A DNA stretch of 64,000 bases, from assembly GCA_963827725.1 (NCBI GenBank), contig CAWHBM010000001.1:62001-126000 (forward strand), given 5' to 3'. The notes beneath the pieces were generated by a model, which worked only from the letters and a program-made list of their open reading frames with translations, was not told the origin of the DNA and made no database searches. Positions 42,503 through 51,654 of the stretch are shown here, one piece after another (the first letter of the stretch is position 1; each line of letters opens with the position of its first letter). This DNA is from VAXT01 sp963827725. Its GTDB lineage: Bacteria > Actinomycetota > Thermoleophilia > Gaiellales > Gaiellaceae. A program made the position numbers and the translations under genes.

Positions 42503-44923
42503 CTATCTGGCGGGCTTAGCGGCTGCTGCCTTGCGCGTGCGGGCGATTGGCCGGGCGGCGGCCGGTTTCGGCAAGGCGCCGTTGAACGCGACGTCGAGAA
42601 CCTCCTGGATCCAGTCGACGGGAATGAACTCGATCTCCTTGCGCGTCTCCGGGGGCAGTTCTTCGAGGTCAGACGCATTCTCGCTCGGGAAGATCACTTT
42701 CGGGATCCCGGCGCGCTGAGCGGCAAGCGCCTTCTCGCGCAGGCCCCCGATCGGCAGCACCTGGCCGGAGAGGGTTAGCTCGCCCGTCATCGCGACCTCT
42801 TCGGACACGGGCTTGCCCGTGGCCACCGACGCAATCGCGGTCGCCATCGTGATCCCGGCCGAGGGTCCGTCCTTCGGCACAGCCCCGGCGGGGATGTGCA
42901 CGTGGACGTCGTTCTGGCCGAACCAGATCGGGTCGATCCCGAGCATGGGCCCGTGCGTGCGCACCCACGAGTGCGCTGCCTCTGCGGACTCCTGCATCAC
43001 GTCGCCGAGCTGCCCCGTCACCTTCAGGCGCCCGTCGCCGGGATACGCGGTCGCCTCGATGAAGAGGACGTCTCCGCCGACCGAGGTTACGGCAAGCCCG
43101 GTCGCGACTCCGGGCTCCGAGGTGCGCTTGCGGACGTCGGCGAGGAATCGACGCGGCCCCAGCCACTCGCGAACGAGCTTGTCGTCCGCCTTCATGCTCT
43201 CGGTCCCACCTTCGGCGATCCGGCGGGCCGCCTTTCGGCAGACAGCGGCGATCTGCCGCTCCAGCTGGCGCACTCCCGCTTCACGGGTGTACTCGCGGAC
43301 GATCACGCGGAGCCCCTTGTCGGTGAACGTGAGCTGCTTGCGCTTGAGCCCGTGTGCCTTCAGCTGCTTCGCGACGAGGTAGCGCTTGGCAATCCCGAGC
43401 TTCTCGTCTTCGGTGTAGCCCGAGAGCTGGATCACGTCCATGCGGTCCAGGAGCGGCGGCGGAATCGTGTCGAGCTGGTTCGCGGTGCAGATGAAGAGCA
43501 CCTTGGAGAGGTCGAACGGGAGGTCGAGGTAGTGGTCGCGGAAGCTCGAGTGCTGTTCGGGATCGAGCACCTCGAGCATGGCGCTTGCGGGATCACCGCG
43601 AAAGTCGGCGCCCATCTTGTCGATCTCGTCGATCAGGAACACGGGGTTTTTCGCCTCGGCGTCTCGGAGGGCCCGGATGATCGTTCCGGGCATGGCTCCG
43701 ATGTACGTGCGCCGGTGCCCGCGGATCTCGGCCTCGTCGCGGACGCCGCCGACCGAGATGCGGACGAACTTGCGTCCGAGCGTGCGCGCGATCGACTGGC
43801 CGAGCGAGGTCTTGCCGACTCCGGGCGGTCCCACGAAACAGAGGATCGGACCCGTGAGGTCGTCCTTCAGCTTCGAGACGGCGAGGTACTCGATGATCCG
43901 CTCCTTGACCTTGTCGAGGTCGAAGTGGTCCTCGTCGAGGGTCTTTCGCGCGTGCTTCAAGTCGAGGTTGTCCGCGGTCGTGGAGTCCCATGGGAGGCTG
44001 AGGATCCACTCCACGTAGGTGCGGATGACGCCGTATTCGGCCGCCGCCGTTGGCAGCTTCTCCAGCCTCGCGAGCTCCCGATCGACCGCTTTGCGGGCCT
44101 CCTCCGGAAGGTCGACTGCGTTGGCGCGATCTCGAAGCTCCTTGAGCTCCGCCTGCTCCGGATCGCCCTCGCCGAGCTCCTCCTGGATTGCCTTGAGCTG
44201 TTGCCGGAGGAAGTACTCGCGCTGCGAGGACTCCATCTCGGACATCACCTGCGACTGGATCTTCGAGCCGAGCTCTGCAACCTCGAGCTCCCGGTTGAGG
44301 ATCACGAGGACCGCGCGTAGGCGCTTCTCGACGTTGTCGAGCTCGAGCAGTTGCTGCTTCTCCTCGGTCTTCAGTCGCAGCGTCGAGGCCACGAGGTGAC
44401 AGAGGGCGCTCGCCTCGTCGACGTTTGCCGCGGCGAGCGCAAGCTCCTCGGGCAGGTACGGCATGAGCCCGATCAGGCGCGCAAAGAGGGTCTGCACGTT
44501 CTGCATCAGTGCCTGGGTCTCGGGCGATTCCTCGAAGACGTCCGGGACCTCCTCGAAACGACCGACGAGATACGGCTTGTCCTTGACTCGCTCGGCGAGG
44601 CGAATCCGCCGAATGCCCTGAACCAGCACGCGCAGGGAGCCATCGGGGACCCGAATCATCTTCTGCACGACGGCGGCGGTTCCGATCTCGTGGAGGTCGT
44701 CCCAGCCGGGCTGCTCGATCTCGCGGTCCTTCGAGGCCACGAGCGCGATCAGCCGGTCGCGTGAGACGACGTCGTCCACGAGCTTGATCGACCGTTCCTG
44801 GCCGATCGCGAGCGGGAGCACGGAGTCGGGGAAGACGACCGTGTCCTTCAGCGGCAGGACCGGCAGCGACGACGGGAGCTCGAGCTCGTCGATGTCGAGC
44901 TGTTCTTCGAGGATGTCGGTCAT
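42503..44923 (-). CDS. lon: ATP-dependent protease La
   Basis: 806-residue Lon from ATG 44923. N-terminal substrate domain (L-P-V-L-P-L-K-D-T-V-V-F-P), AAA+ module with Walker A G-P-P-G-V-G-K-T and Walker B F-L-I-D-E-I-D-K, and a C-terminal protease domain with the Ser-Lys dyad (Ser in K-D-G-P-S-A-G; Lys in the following helix). Degrades misfolded and short-lived regulatory proteins. The start overlaps the hsp20 stop as ATGA, so chaperone and protease are made together. An in-frame extension into hsp20 is not Lon-like. Lys/Ala-rich tail. Confidence 0.96.
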   Translation of the reverse strand: MTDILEEQLDIDELELPSSLPVLPLKDTVVFPDSVLPLAIGQERSIKLVDDVVSRDRLIALVASKDREIEQPGWDDLHEIGTAAVVQKMIRVPDGSLRVLVQGIRRIRLAERVKDKPYLVGRFEEVPDVFEESPETQALMQNVQTLFARLIGLMPYLPEELALAAANVDEASALCHLVASTLRLKTEEKQQLLELDNVEKRLRAVLVILNRELEVAELGSKIQSQVMSEMESSQREYFLRQQLKAIQEELGEGDPEQAELKELRDRANAVDLPEEARKAVDRELARLEKLPTAAAEYGVIRTYVEWILSLPWDSTTADNLDLKHARKTLDEDHFDLDKVKERIIEYLAVSKLKDDLTGPILCFVGPPGVGKTSLGQSIARTLGRKFVRISVGGVRDEAEIRGHRRTYIGAMPGTIIRALRDAEAKNPVFLIDEIDKMGADFRGDPASAMLEVLDPEQHSSFRDHYLDLPFDLSKVLFICTANQLDTIPPPLLDRMDVIQLSGYTEDEKLGIAKRYLVAKQLKAHGLKRKQLTFTDKGLRVIVREYTREAGVRQLERQIAAVCRKAARRIAEGGTESMKADDKLVREWLGPRRFLADVRKRTSEPGVATGLAVTSVGGDVLFIEATAYPGDGRLKVTGQLGDVMQESAEAAHSWVRTHGPMLGIDPIWFGQNDVHVHIPAGAVPKDGPSAGITMATAIASVATGKPVSEEVAMTGELTLSGQVLPIGGLREKALAAQRAGIPKVIFPSENASDLEELPPETRKEIEFIPVDWIQEVLDVAFNGALPKPAAARPIARTRKAAAAKPAR

Positions 44924-45357
44924 CTCCCGCTCCTGATCGGGATCGTCACGCGCTCGGGCGCGACCGGCTTCTTTGCCAGCGGCAGCACGATCGTGAGGAT
45001 CCCGCGCTTGTAGCTCGCCTTCGACCCTGCGACGTCCACGTCGGTGCCCAGCGCGACCTGGCGCGTGAAGCGCCCGTAGTCGATCTCCATCTGCTGGTAC
45101 ATGCGGCCGGTGCCGCCCGGCCGGCGGCGCTCGCCGCAAACGACGAGCGTTCGCTCGTCCGCGTAGATCTGGATCTTCGTCGGGTCGATGCCGGGGAGCT
45201 CGACGACCACGGTGAGCGCGGCCGGCCGCTCGGTTCGGTAGCAGTCGATCTGGGGACGAAAGCCACCGCGCCTGCGCGTGAAGCGGGGGACCTGCCAGAG
45301 ATCGGCGAAAAGCTCCTCCATCTCGCCGCGAAGCCGGTCAATGGGGTCCTTGGCCAC
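44920..45357 (-). CDS. Small heat-shock protein (Hsp20/alpha-crystallin)
   Basis: 145 residues with an alpha-crystallin domain (about 40-135): V-V-E-L-P-G-I-D, then Y-K-R-G-I-L-T-I-V-L-P in place of the usual N-G-V-L-x-I/V motif, and a C-terminal I-P-I anchor. ATP-independent holdase. GTG start, with TACCAT six bases and TTGACC further upstream. Coupled to lon. Confidence 0.92.
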   Translation of the reverse strand: MAKDPIDRLRGEMEELFADLWQVPRFTRRRGGFRPQIDCYRTERPAALTVVVELPGIDPTKIQIYADERTLVVCGERRRPGGTGRMYQQMEIDYGRFTRQVALGTDVDVAGSKASYKRGILTIVLPLAKKPVAPERVTIPIRSGR

Positions 45358-45363
45358 GGCCGG

Positions 45364-45394
45364 ATGGTAGCGGGGTGCCCTCGCCCCGGGTCAA
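45364..45394 (-). promoter_or_regulatory. Predicted promoter of hsp20-lon (leaderless)
   Basis: TTGACC (45394-45389) and TACCAT (45369-45364) on the minus strand, 19 nt apart; TACCAT ends 6 nt before GTG 45357. I do not see a HrcA (CIRCE) or HAIR-type inverted repeat here. Confidence 0.55.
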
Positions 45395-45413
45395 CCGCGG
45401 ATCGCGGCTGTCG

Positions 45414-45419
45414 TAGCAT
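45414..45419 (+). promoter_or_regulatory. Predicted -10 element of rmlA
   Basis: TAGCAT ends 9 nt before ATG 45429; no ribosome site is seen. Confidence 0.45.
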
Positions 45420-45428
45420 CCCGCGAAC

Positions 45429-46166
45429 ATGAAAGGCGTCATCCTCGCCGGCGGTACGGGTAGCCGCCTCCATCCGCTCACGCGGATCACCAACAAGCAC
45501 CTGCTGCCGATCTACGACCGGCCCATGGTCACGTACTCGGTGGAGGCGATCGTCTCCGCGGGCATCAACGAGCTGATGCTCGTCACCGGCGGCACCCACG
45601 CGGGTGAGTTCTTTCGGCTCTTCGGGGACGGACATGAGTACGGAGTCAAGGGCCTTCAGTACGCCTACCAGGAGCGCGAGAGCGGGATCGCCGACGCCCT
45701 CGGGCTGGCGGAGCGGTTCGCGGGCGGTGACCGCGTCCTCGTCATGCTCGCGGACAACATCTTCGAACGGTCGATCAAGCCGGCGATCGACAACTTCCAG
45801 CAGCAGGAGCGGGGCGCGCGCATCGTCCTCTCCAAGGTGGAGGAGCCGGAGCACCTCCGCCATCTCGGAGTCGCCGAGCTCGATGGCGACCGTGTCACCG
45901 GGATCGTCGAGAAGCCCGAGCAGCCGCCTAGCGAGTATGCGGTCACCGGGCTCTACTTCTACGACTCGTCGGTCTTCGAGTTTCTGCCCTCGCTCTCGCC
46001 TTCGGCGCGCGGCGAGCTCGAGATCACGGACGTGAACAACTGGTTCGTCGAGCAGGGGACGATGGAGTACGACGTGGCCGAGGGCTTCTGGGGCGACGCG
46101 GGCGAGTCGATCGACGCCTACTACGAGGTCAACGACTTCGTCCGCCGAAACGGCGCCAACAAGTGA
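45429..46166 (+). CDS. rmlA: Glucose-1-phosphate thymidylyltransferase (short form)
   Basis: First enzyme of dTDP-L-rhamnose synthesis. 245 residues: the nucleotide loop L-A-G-G-T-G-S-R-L-H-P-L-T, K-H-L-L-P-I-Y-D-R-P-M, L-A-D-N-I-F (D-N replaces the usual G-D-N-I-F) and V-E-K-P. It lacks the C-terminal allosteric extension of the 290-residue enzymes. GTGA overlap with rmlC. Confidence 0.93.
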   Translation: MKGVILAGGTGSRLHPLTRITNKHLLPIYDRPMVTYSVEAIVSAGINELMLVTGGTHAGEFFRLFGDGHEYGVKGLQYAYQERESGIADALGLAERFAGGDRVLVMLADNIFERSIKPAIDNFQQQERGARIVLSKVEEPEHLRHLGVAELDGDRVTGIVEKPEQPPSEYAVTGLYFYDSSVFEFLPSLSPSARGELEITDVNNWFVEQGTMEYDVAEGFWGDAGESIDAYYEVNDFVRRNGANK

Positions 46167-46627
46167 TCGAGGGCCTCCGGCGGATTCCGCTGCAGCGTTT
46201 CGAGGACGAGCGTGGCTGGTTCGCGGAGATCCACCGGTCGAGCTGGGTGGAGAAGGCGATGAAGCAGACGAACGTCTCCTTCTCGAAGAAGGGCGTCATC
46301 CGCGGCCTGCACTTCCACGAGCGGGGCCAGGACGACCTGTTCGTCTGCCTCGACGGGTTGGCTCGGGTCGTCGTGCTCGACCTGGAGTCAGGCGAGACGT
46401 TCACCGAGGACATCGGCGACGGGAACCCGGTCGCGATCTACGTGCCGGGCCGCTGCGCCCACGGCTTCGAAGCCCTCACCGACCTCGTCTTCATCTACCA
46501 CGTGACCGAGGAGTACGACCCCGCCGATCCGGACGAGCACGAGATTCCCTGGAACGACCCGCGCGTCGTCGACCTCTGGAGCACGACATCGCCGATCCTG
46601 TCGGAACGGGACCAGGCCGCATCCTGA
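46163..46627 (+). CDS. rmlC: dTDP-4-dehydrorhamnose 3,5-epimerase (probably N-terminal half of an RmlC-RmlD fusion)
   Basis: 154-residue cupin epimerase from GTG 46163: F-E-D-E-R-G-W-F, N-V-S-F-S-K-K-G-V-I-R-G-L-H-F-H with the catalytic His, and P-G-R-C-A-H-G-F. The stop comes nine bases after the conserved core ends, and rmlD homology begins within the last codons in another frame. Epimerase-reductase fusions are known for this pathway; one missing base in G-G-C-C at 46615-46618 would give one continuous protein. Confidence 0.88.
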   Translation: MIEGLRRIPLQRFEDERGWFAEIHRSSWVEKAMKQTNVSFSKKGVIRGLHFHERGQDDLFVCLDGLARVVVLDLESGETFTEDIGDGNPVAIYVPGRCAHGFEALTDLVFIYHVTEEYDPADPDEHEIPWNDPRVVDLWSTTSPILSERDQAAS

Positions 46628-47400
46628 TCACGGGTGCCGGCGGGCAGCTCGGGGCCGCGCTCGCCGAGGTCTTCCCCGAGGCGGATGCGCGCGATCGGGC
46701 GCAGTTCGACGTGGTGAGCCCGCTGATGCTCGGCGACCTGCCCGACCTCGTTCTGCACGCGGCAGCCTGGACCGACGTCGACGGGGCGGAGGCAGATCCG
46801 GAGGGCGCGGCACGGGTCAACATCCAAGGCACGCGGAACGTGGTTGCGCTCGGCGCTCCGGTCGCCTACTTCTCGACGGACTACGTCTTCGACGGTCGCA
46901 AGGGAGAGCCGTACCTGGAGTCGGACGAGCCGAGCCCGGTCTCGGAGTACGGCCGCACGAAGCTCGCAGGCGAGCGCGAGGTGCTCGACGGCTGGATCGT
47001 GCGCTCGTCGTGGCTGCACGGCTGGCGGGGAAGGAACTTCGTCAGGACGATGCTCGCGCTCGGCGAGGAGCGCGACGAGGTGTCGGTGGTGGACGACCAG
47101 CGGGGCTCGCCCACGTATGTCGGCCATCTGGCCGAGGCGACGAAGGAGCTGATCGCGCTGCCGCGGGGCATCTACCACGTCGCAGCGGAGGGCGACTGCA
47201 CGTGGGCCGAGTTCGCCGAGGCCATCTTCGAGGACGCCGGCCTGGCCTGCCGCGTCCGTCCAATCAGCACGGAGGAGCTGGGCCGTCCCGCCCCGAGACC
47301 GGCCAATTCGGTCCTCCGCAGCGAACATCCGGATGCTCCGCGACTACCCCACTGGCGAGAAGGCCTGCGAGCCTGCCTAGCCCGTCTTAACAGGGTCTGA
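46618..47400 (+). CDS. rmlD: dTDP-4-dehydrorhamnose reductase (no start codon of its own)
   Basis: NADPH-dependent last step of dTDP-L-rhamnose synthesis. From R-I-L-I-T-G-A-G-G-Q-L-G (Rossmann loop) at 46618, through S-T-D-Y-V-F-D-G and the active-site Tyr-Lys in S-E-Y-G-R-T-K-L-A-G-E, to the end. There is no ATG, GTG or TTG in frame near the expected start; ATG-like initiation at 46711 would remove the cofactor loop. With one base restored it continues from rmlC. The span rmlC start to rmlD stop is one base short of a multiple of three. Confidence 0.86.
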   Translation, partial: RILITGAGGQLGAALAEVFPEADARDRAQFDVVSPLMLGDLPDLVLHAAAWTDVDGAEADPEGAARVNIQGTRNVVALGAPVAYFSTDYVFDGRKGEPYLESDEPSPVSEYGRTKLAGEREVLDGWIVRSSWLHGWRGRNFVRTMLALGEERDEVSVVDDQRGSPTYVGHLAEATKELIALPRGIYHVAAEGDCTWAEFAEAIFEDAGLACRVRPISTEELGRPAPRPANSVLRSEHPDAPRLPHWREGLRACLARLNRV

Positions 47401-47429
47401 CCCCGTAAACCTTTACAGGGTCTGACCCC
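47391..47429. terminator. Tandem GGGTC-T-GACCC palindromes between convergent rmlD and rmlB
   Basis: CAGGGTCTGACCCC occurs at 47391-47404 and 47416-47429, 25 bp apart, with GTAAACCTTTAC (itself an inverted repeat) between. The first copy overlaps the rmlD stop. Position between converging genes suggests a bidirectional terminator; related palindromes lie at 32.1 and 60.7 kb. Confidence 0.6.
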
Positions 47430-47441
47430 TGGACATGGCTG

Positions 47442-48434
47442 TTAGCGCCAAGCGGTTTCTTCGACCTGGAGGCGCTCCCGCAGCGGTTGCCACCAGGCTC
47501 GGTTTGCCTCGTACCACTCGATGGTTTCGCGCATGCCATCCTCGAAGCCGATCTCAGGCTGCCAGCCGAGCTCTCGCTCGATCTTCGACGCGTCCAGCAG
47601 GTAGCGGCGGTCGTGGCCGGGGCGGTCGGGGACGATCGTCTTCAGCGACTGCGGCTTCCCGGTGAGCTCGAGCACCCGGTCGGCGATCTCCTCGATCGAC
47701 GCCTCGACTCCCGAGCCGACGTTGTAGGTCTCCCCGGGAGCGCCCTGCTCGAGCGCCAGCTCGATCGCCCGGCAGTGGTCGAGAACATGTAGCCACTCCC
47801 GCTTGTTCTGAGTCGACGCGTACATCGGGAGCGGCCTGTCGTCGAGCGCGTTCGTGACGAAGAGCGGGATCACCTTCTCCGGGAACTGGAACGGCCCGTA
47901 GTTGTTCGAGCAGTTCGTGATCGTGATCGGCAGGCCCCACGTCTCGAAGTAGGCGCGGACGGCGTGGTCTCCGCCGGCCTTCGATGCGTTGTACGGCGTC
48001 CGCGGCCGGTACGGCGAATCCTCCGTGAACGACTCGTCCGAATCCAGCGGCAGATCGCCATAGACCTCGCAGGTCGAGACGTGATGGAAGCGCTTCGCCT
48101 CGGTCCGGCGCGCCGCCTCGAGCAGGGCTTGCGTCCCGAGGACGTTCGTGTGGAAGAACCTCCCCGGGTCGATGACGGCGAGGCTGTTGTGCGACTCGGC
48201 CGCGAAGTTGACGATGACCTCGATCTCGTGCTCTCGCAGGACGTTCTCGACGATGTCGAGGTCGGCGATGTCCGCTTGGACGAAGGGAACGTCGACGGAC
48301 TCGAGGTTCGCCCGGTTGCCCGCGTAGGTCAGGAGGTCGAGCGCGACGACATTGTGGCCGGGATGCCGCTCCAGCCAGTAGTGCACGAAGTTCGAGCCGA
48401 TGAAGCCCGCCGCGCCGGTGACGAGAATTCGCAT
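47442..48434 (-). CDS. rmlB: dTDP-glucose 4,6-dehydratase
   Basis: Second enzyme of dTDP-rhamnose synthesis, 330 residues from ATG 48434. SDR features: R-I-L-V-T-G-A-A-G-F-I-G-S-N, N-F-A-A-E-S-H, catalytic Y-N-A-S-K (Tyr, Lys) and N-N-Y-G-P-F-Q-F-P-E-K. ATG 48434 has TACGAT six bases upstream. Faces rmlC/D rather than being in one operon with it. Confidence 0.95.
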   Translation of the reverse strand: MRILVTGAAGFIGSNFVHYWLERHPGHNVVALDLLTYAGNRANLESVDVPFVQADIADLDIVENVLREHEIEVIVNFAAESHNSLAVIDPGRFFHTNVLGTQALLEAARRTEAKRFHHVSTCEVYGDLPLDSDESFTEDSPYRPRTPYNASKAGGDHAVRAYFETWGLPITITNCSNNYGPFQFPEKVIPLFVTNALDDRPLPMYASTQNKREWLHVLDHCRAIELALEQGAPGETYNVGSGVEASIEEIADRVLELTGKPQSLKTIVPDRPGHDRRYLLDASKIERELGWQPEIGFEDGMRETIEWYEANRAWWQPLRERLQVEETAWR

Positions 48435-48440
48435 CGCGCC

Positions 48441-48446
48441 ATCGTA
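48441..48446 (-). promoter_or_regulatory. Predicted -10 element of rmlB (leaderless)
   Basis: TACGAT on the minus strand ends 6 nt before ATG 48434, in the 16-bp gap after the kinase gene. Confidence 0.5.
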
Positions 48447-48450
48447 CGCG

Positions 48451-49824
48451 TCAGTCGTCGTCCCCTCCGTCATCCCCTGTCCCGCAGATCCGCCGCGCCC
48501 GGTCGATCTCCGTGCGCCGCCCCTGGATGCTCTCCGATCGGGCGAGGTGAGGTAGCGCCTCGCTGCATCGGCGGAGTTGGGCCAGTGAGACCCCCAGGTT
48601 GTACTCCGCGTATGCCTCGTAGACCTGGCCGGTTCCATGGAGAGCCGCGACCGCCTGACGGGCGACGCGCTCCGCGCCCGCGAAGTCCCCGGATTGGATC
48701 AGCCGCGTCGCCTGATCGGTGAGCGCGACGCCGTTTCCGCCCGAGACGGCAGGCGGCGGCGGTGGTGTCTGCACCGCAGATGAGGTGGGCTGCTGAGTGA
48801 CGGTCTGCCGAACGGTCGTCCCCTGGAGCGTCCGCGTTCGCACGACGACACTCGGGGTGGCGCTTGGCCCATCGTCTCCGTCCGTGAGAATCGCCGCGAG
48901 CCCGGCACCTGCGATCCCTACGGCCACAGCGAACGCGGCGGCGAGTGGCACCAGTGAGGAGCGGCGCCGAGCCGTTGGAGCAAGTTCGCGGGTAGTTGTC
49001 GCGCCTCCCCGCAACCCTCCTCTGACCGCCTCCACGAACTGAGCCGACGAATCGAAGCGGTCCGCAGCTTCCTTTGCGAGGGCGCGCTGAAAGACACGAT
49101 CCAGCTCACGGGGAAGATCCGCGCGCTCACTGATCGATGGGATCTCGGCGTGCACGTGCGCTGCCGCCTCGGCCGTGACGCTCTCCGACTCGAACGGTCG
49201 AGAGCCGGCGAGGAGCTCGAAGGCGACGACGGCGAGCGCGTACCGGTCGCTTGCCGCCGTGGCGCGCTCGCCCCGGGCTTGCTCCGGCGCGAGGTAGCCC
49301 GCCGTCCCGAGCACCGTGCCGGTCATCGTCAGCGAATCCATGCCGGCGGCGCTCGCGATCCCGAAATCCGCAACGCGGACAGCCCCGTCGTTGTCGAGGA
49401 GGAGGTTTCCGGGTTTGACGTCGCGATGCACCACGCCGTGTTGGTGCGCTGCGTCCAGGGCCTCGGCCGTCTCCTCGAGCCAGCGGAGCGACTGCCCGGC
49501 CGAGGGCTTACCGACCCTCAGGCGGTCTTCGAGCGATCCGCCTTCCAGGTACTCCATGACGATGAACGGACGCTCCCGCCACTCACCGACGTCGAAGATC
49601 GTGATCGTGTGCGGCTCGGACGAGAGACGTGCTGCGGCGAGCGCCTCACGCGTGAACCGCGCGCGAATGGACTCGTCGCGCGAATACCGCTCGGCGAGCA
49701 TCTTGACGGCGACGGTGCGCCCGAGTACCTCGTCCTCGGCACGAAAGATCTCCCCCATGCCGCCGTGGCCGATCCTTTGCGGGTCGGAGTAGCGAGGGGG
49801 AAGGATGTCGTTGGCGTGTGGCAC
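48451..49824 (-). CDS. Membrane Ser/Thr protein kinase (PknB-like, no PASTA)
   Basis: 457 residues. Kinase domain about 10-270: G-H-G-G-M-G-E-I-F loop, V-A-V-K-M-L lysine, H-R-D-V-K-P-G-N catalytic loop, A-D-F-G-I-A. One membrane segment about 296-316, then a Thr/Pro linker and an extracytoplasmic helical region resembling TPR (L-I-Q-S-G-D-F-A-G-A-E-R-V-A-R). It lacks PASTA repeats, so it is not a classical peptidoglycan-sensing kinase. GTG start without visible ribosome site. Confidence 0.92.
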   Translation of the reverse strand: MPHANDILPPRYSDPQRIGHGGMGEIFRAEDEVLGRTVAVKMLAERYSRDESIRARFTREALAAARLSSEPHTITIFDVGEWRERPFIVMEYLEGGSLEDRLRVGKPSAGQSLRWLEETAEALDAAHQHGVVHRDVKPGNLLLDNDGAVRVADFGIASAAGMDSLTMTGTVLGTAGYLAPEQARGERATAASDRYALAVVAFELLAGSRPFESESVTAEAAAHVHAEIPSISERADLPRELDRVFQRALAKEAADRFDSSAQFVEAVRGGLRGGATTTRELAPTARRRSSLVPLAAAFAVAVGIAGAGLAAILTDGDDGPSATPSVVVRTRTLQGTTVRQTVTQQPTSSAVQTPPPPPAVSGGNGVALTDQATRLIQSGDFAGAERVARQAVAALHGTGQVYEAYAEYNLGVSLAQLRRCSEALPHLARSESIQGRRTEIDRARRICGTGDDGGDDD

Positions 49825-49961
49825 AGGGGATCGGCGAAAAGACCGAGTTCTTGTCAGATTGCCCCAGGACGAGTCGGAGAAACACCTGCTACCTGCATGT
49901 TCCTGAAGTTCCTGTAAAGAAGGATGCTGTCTGTGGGCCTATGCGCTAGCCTCAAATGACT

Positions 49962-51654
49962 GTGCACCCGGCTCGGGAAGCCGAGTTCGGGCGCCGAAGA
50001 ACTGTCGGCATGACTCCTTCAAGGCTTCTCGTCGCTGCATCCGTTTCGGCCTCGCTTCTGGCCGGCTCCGTATTCGGGTACTCGTCGAGCCGGGCGGACG
50101 CACGCGCGCAGGCTCCTTCCGCCGCGACTCCGACCTTCGTCATCAGCGGACGCGGCTGGGGGCACGGTGTCGGGATGGCCCAGTGGGGCGCATACGGATT
50201 CGCTCAGCAAGGGGCGACCTACGACGAGATCCTCGCGCACTACTACACGGGCACGACGCTCGGGCCGGCGCAGCTGGCGCGCATCCGCGTCCAGCTGGCC
50301 GCTGCGCGCCGGCAGCTGACGGTGGGCTCGACGGCTGCGTTCACCGTGCGAGACGGAATCGGCCAGCTCTGGCACCTCGCTGCTGGAGATCAGACCTTCG
50401 GGCCCGGGCTCCTGATCAGGACGACAGACGTCCAGCAGCCGCAGCAACTCCCCGCTCCGCTCACCTTCCTGCCGGGGTCCTCTCCGCTCCGGTTTGCCGG
50501 CCGGCCCTATCGCGGGCAGCTCATCGTGTCTGTGGCCGACGGTTCGCTGCGCGCGGTCAACTCCGTGGGGCTCGAGCCGTACCTCTTCGGAGTCGTCCCG
50601 TCGGAGATGCCCCGCACGTGGCTCCCGGAGGCGCTGAAGGCACAGGCAGTCGCGGCCCGCTCCTACGCGCTCGCAAAGCGCAAGACCGGGTCGTGGTTCG
50701 ACGTCTATCCCGACGTTCGGAGCCAGGTCTACCTCGGCATCGCCGGCGAGGCGCCCTCGACGACGGCCGCCATCCAGGAGACTGCGGGCGAGGTCGTTCT
50801 TTCCCAAGGACGTCTCGCGACGACGTATTTCTTCTCGAGCTCGGGCGGGCGTACTTCAGCGGCATCCGAGGTCTGGAAGGGGCCGCCGGTTTCCTATCTG
50901 CAATCCGTCGACGACCCCCACGACACGATCTCTCCTCATCACCGCTGGGGGCCGTTCGCCGTCTCTGCCGCACGCCTCGACAAGTTCCTGAGGGCGCCGG
51001 GGCGGCTGGTGGACGTGCGGACCGCCATCGGGCCTTCGGGCCGCGTCGGGACCGTGACCGCCATCGGCTCGCAGGGTGAGTCGAGCGTGGCCGGTGCCGA
51101 CGTGCGCCGCGGTCTGGGCCTGCGCTCGACCTGGTTCCGAATCGGCGTGCTCTCGCTCGCGACGCCCGAGCGCACCCGTGACTTTCGGCGCGCGGGTCTC
51201 GCTGAACGGCGTCGCCAGGAGCCTGCCGTCCGTGAAGCTGGAACAACGAGAGCGCGGAACGGCCTGGCGGCCGATGGGGCCGGTCGCGCGTGGGCCGAAC
51301 GGCGCGGTACGGATTGCGGCCAAGCCGAAGGTGCCGACCGACTACAGGCTTGCGAGCGGCGCCGTTCGCAGCAGGCTCGCTCACGTTGCGGTCGCTCCGC
51401 TCGTACGCTTCCGTGGTGTGAGAGGCAATTCCGTCCTGCGCGGGTACACCCGCCCGGTGTTTCCCGGGCTGACCGTCGCCGTCCAACGCTTGAACGGGAC
51501 AAGGTGGACGACCATCGTCCGTGCGCCGATCGACGAGAGCGGCAACTTCAGGGCTCGCCTCGCCCTGGACCCGGGCGACTACCGGGCCAGGCTTGCCCCC
51601 GGACGCGGTTTCGTGCCAGGCGTGAGCCCCTCGCTCCGAGTGGGGCCCGCATGA
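49962..51654 (+). CDS. SpoIID/LytB-domain secreted protein (one-base frame break)
   Basis: From GTG 49962 (TAGCCT nine bases upstream; ATG 50010 is an alternative). Signal sequence L-L-V-A-A-S-V-S-A-S-L-L-A-G, then the SpoIID core: G-R-G-W-G-H-G-V-G-M-A-Q-W-G, L-E-P-Y-L-F-G-V-V-P-S-E-M, A-V-A-A-R-S-Y-A. Frame is lost at the CCC 51165-51167; removing one C gives A-T-P-S-A-P-V-T-F and continues to a C-terminal Ig-like region ending at 51654. SpoIID proteins are lytic transglycosylases on denuded glycan in spore formers; related domains occur in many non-sporulating bacteria. Coupled to the following subtilase by ATGA. Confidence 0.84.
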
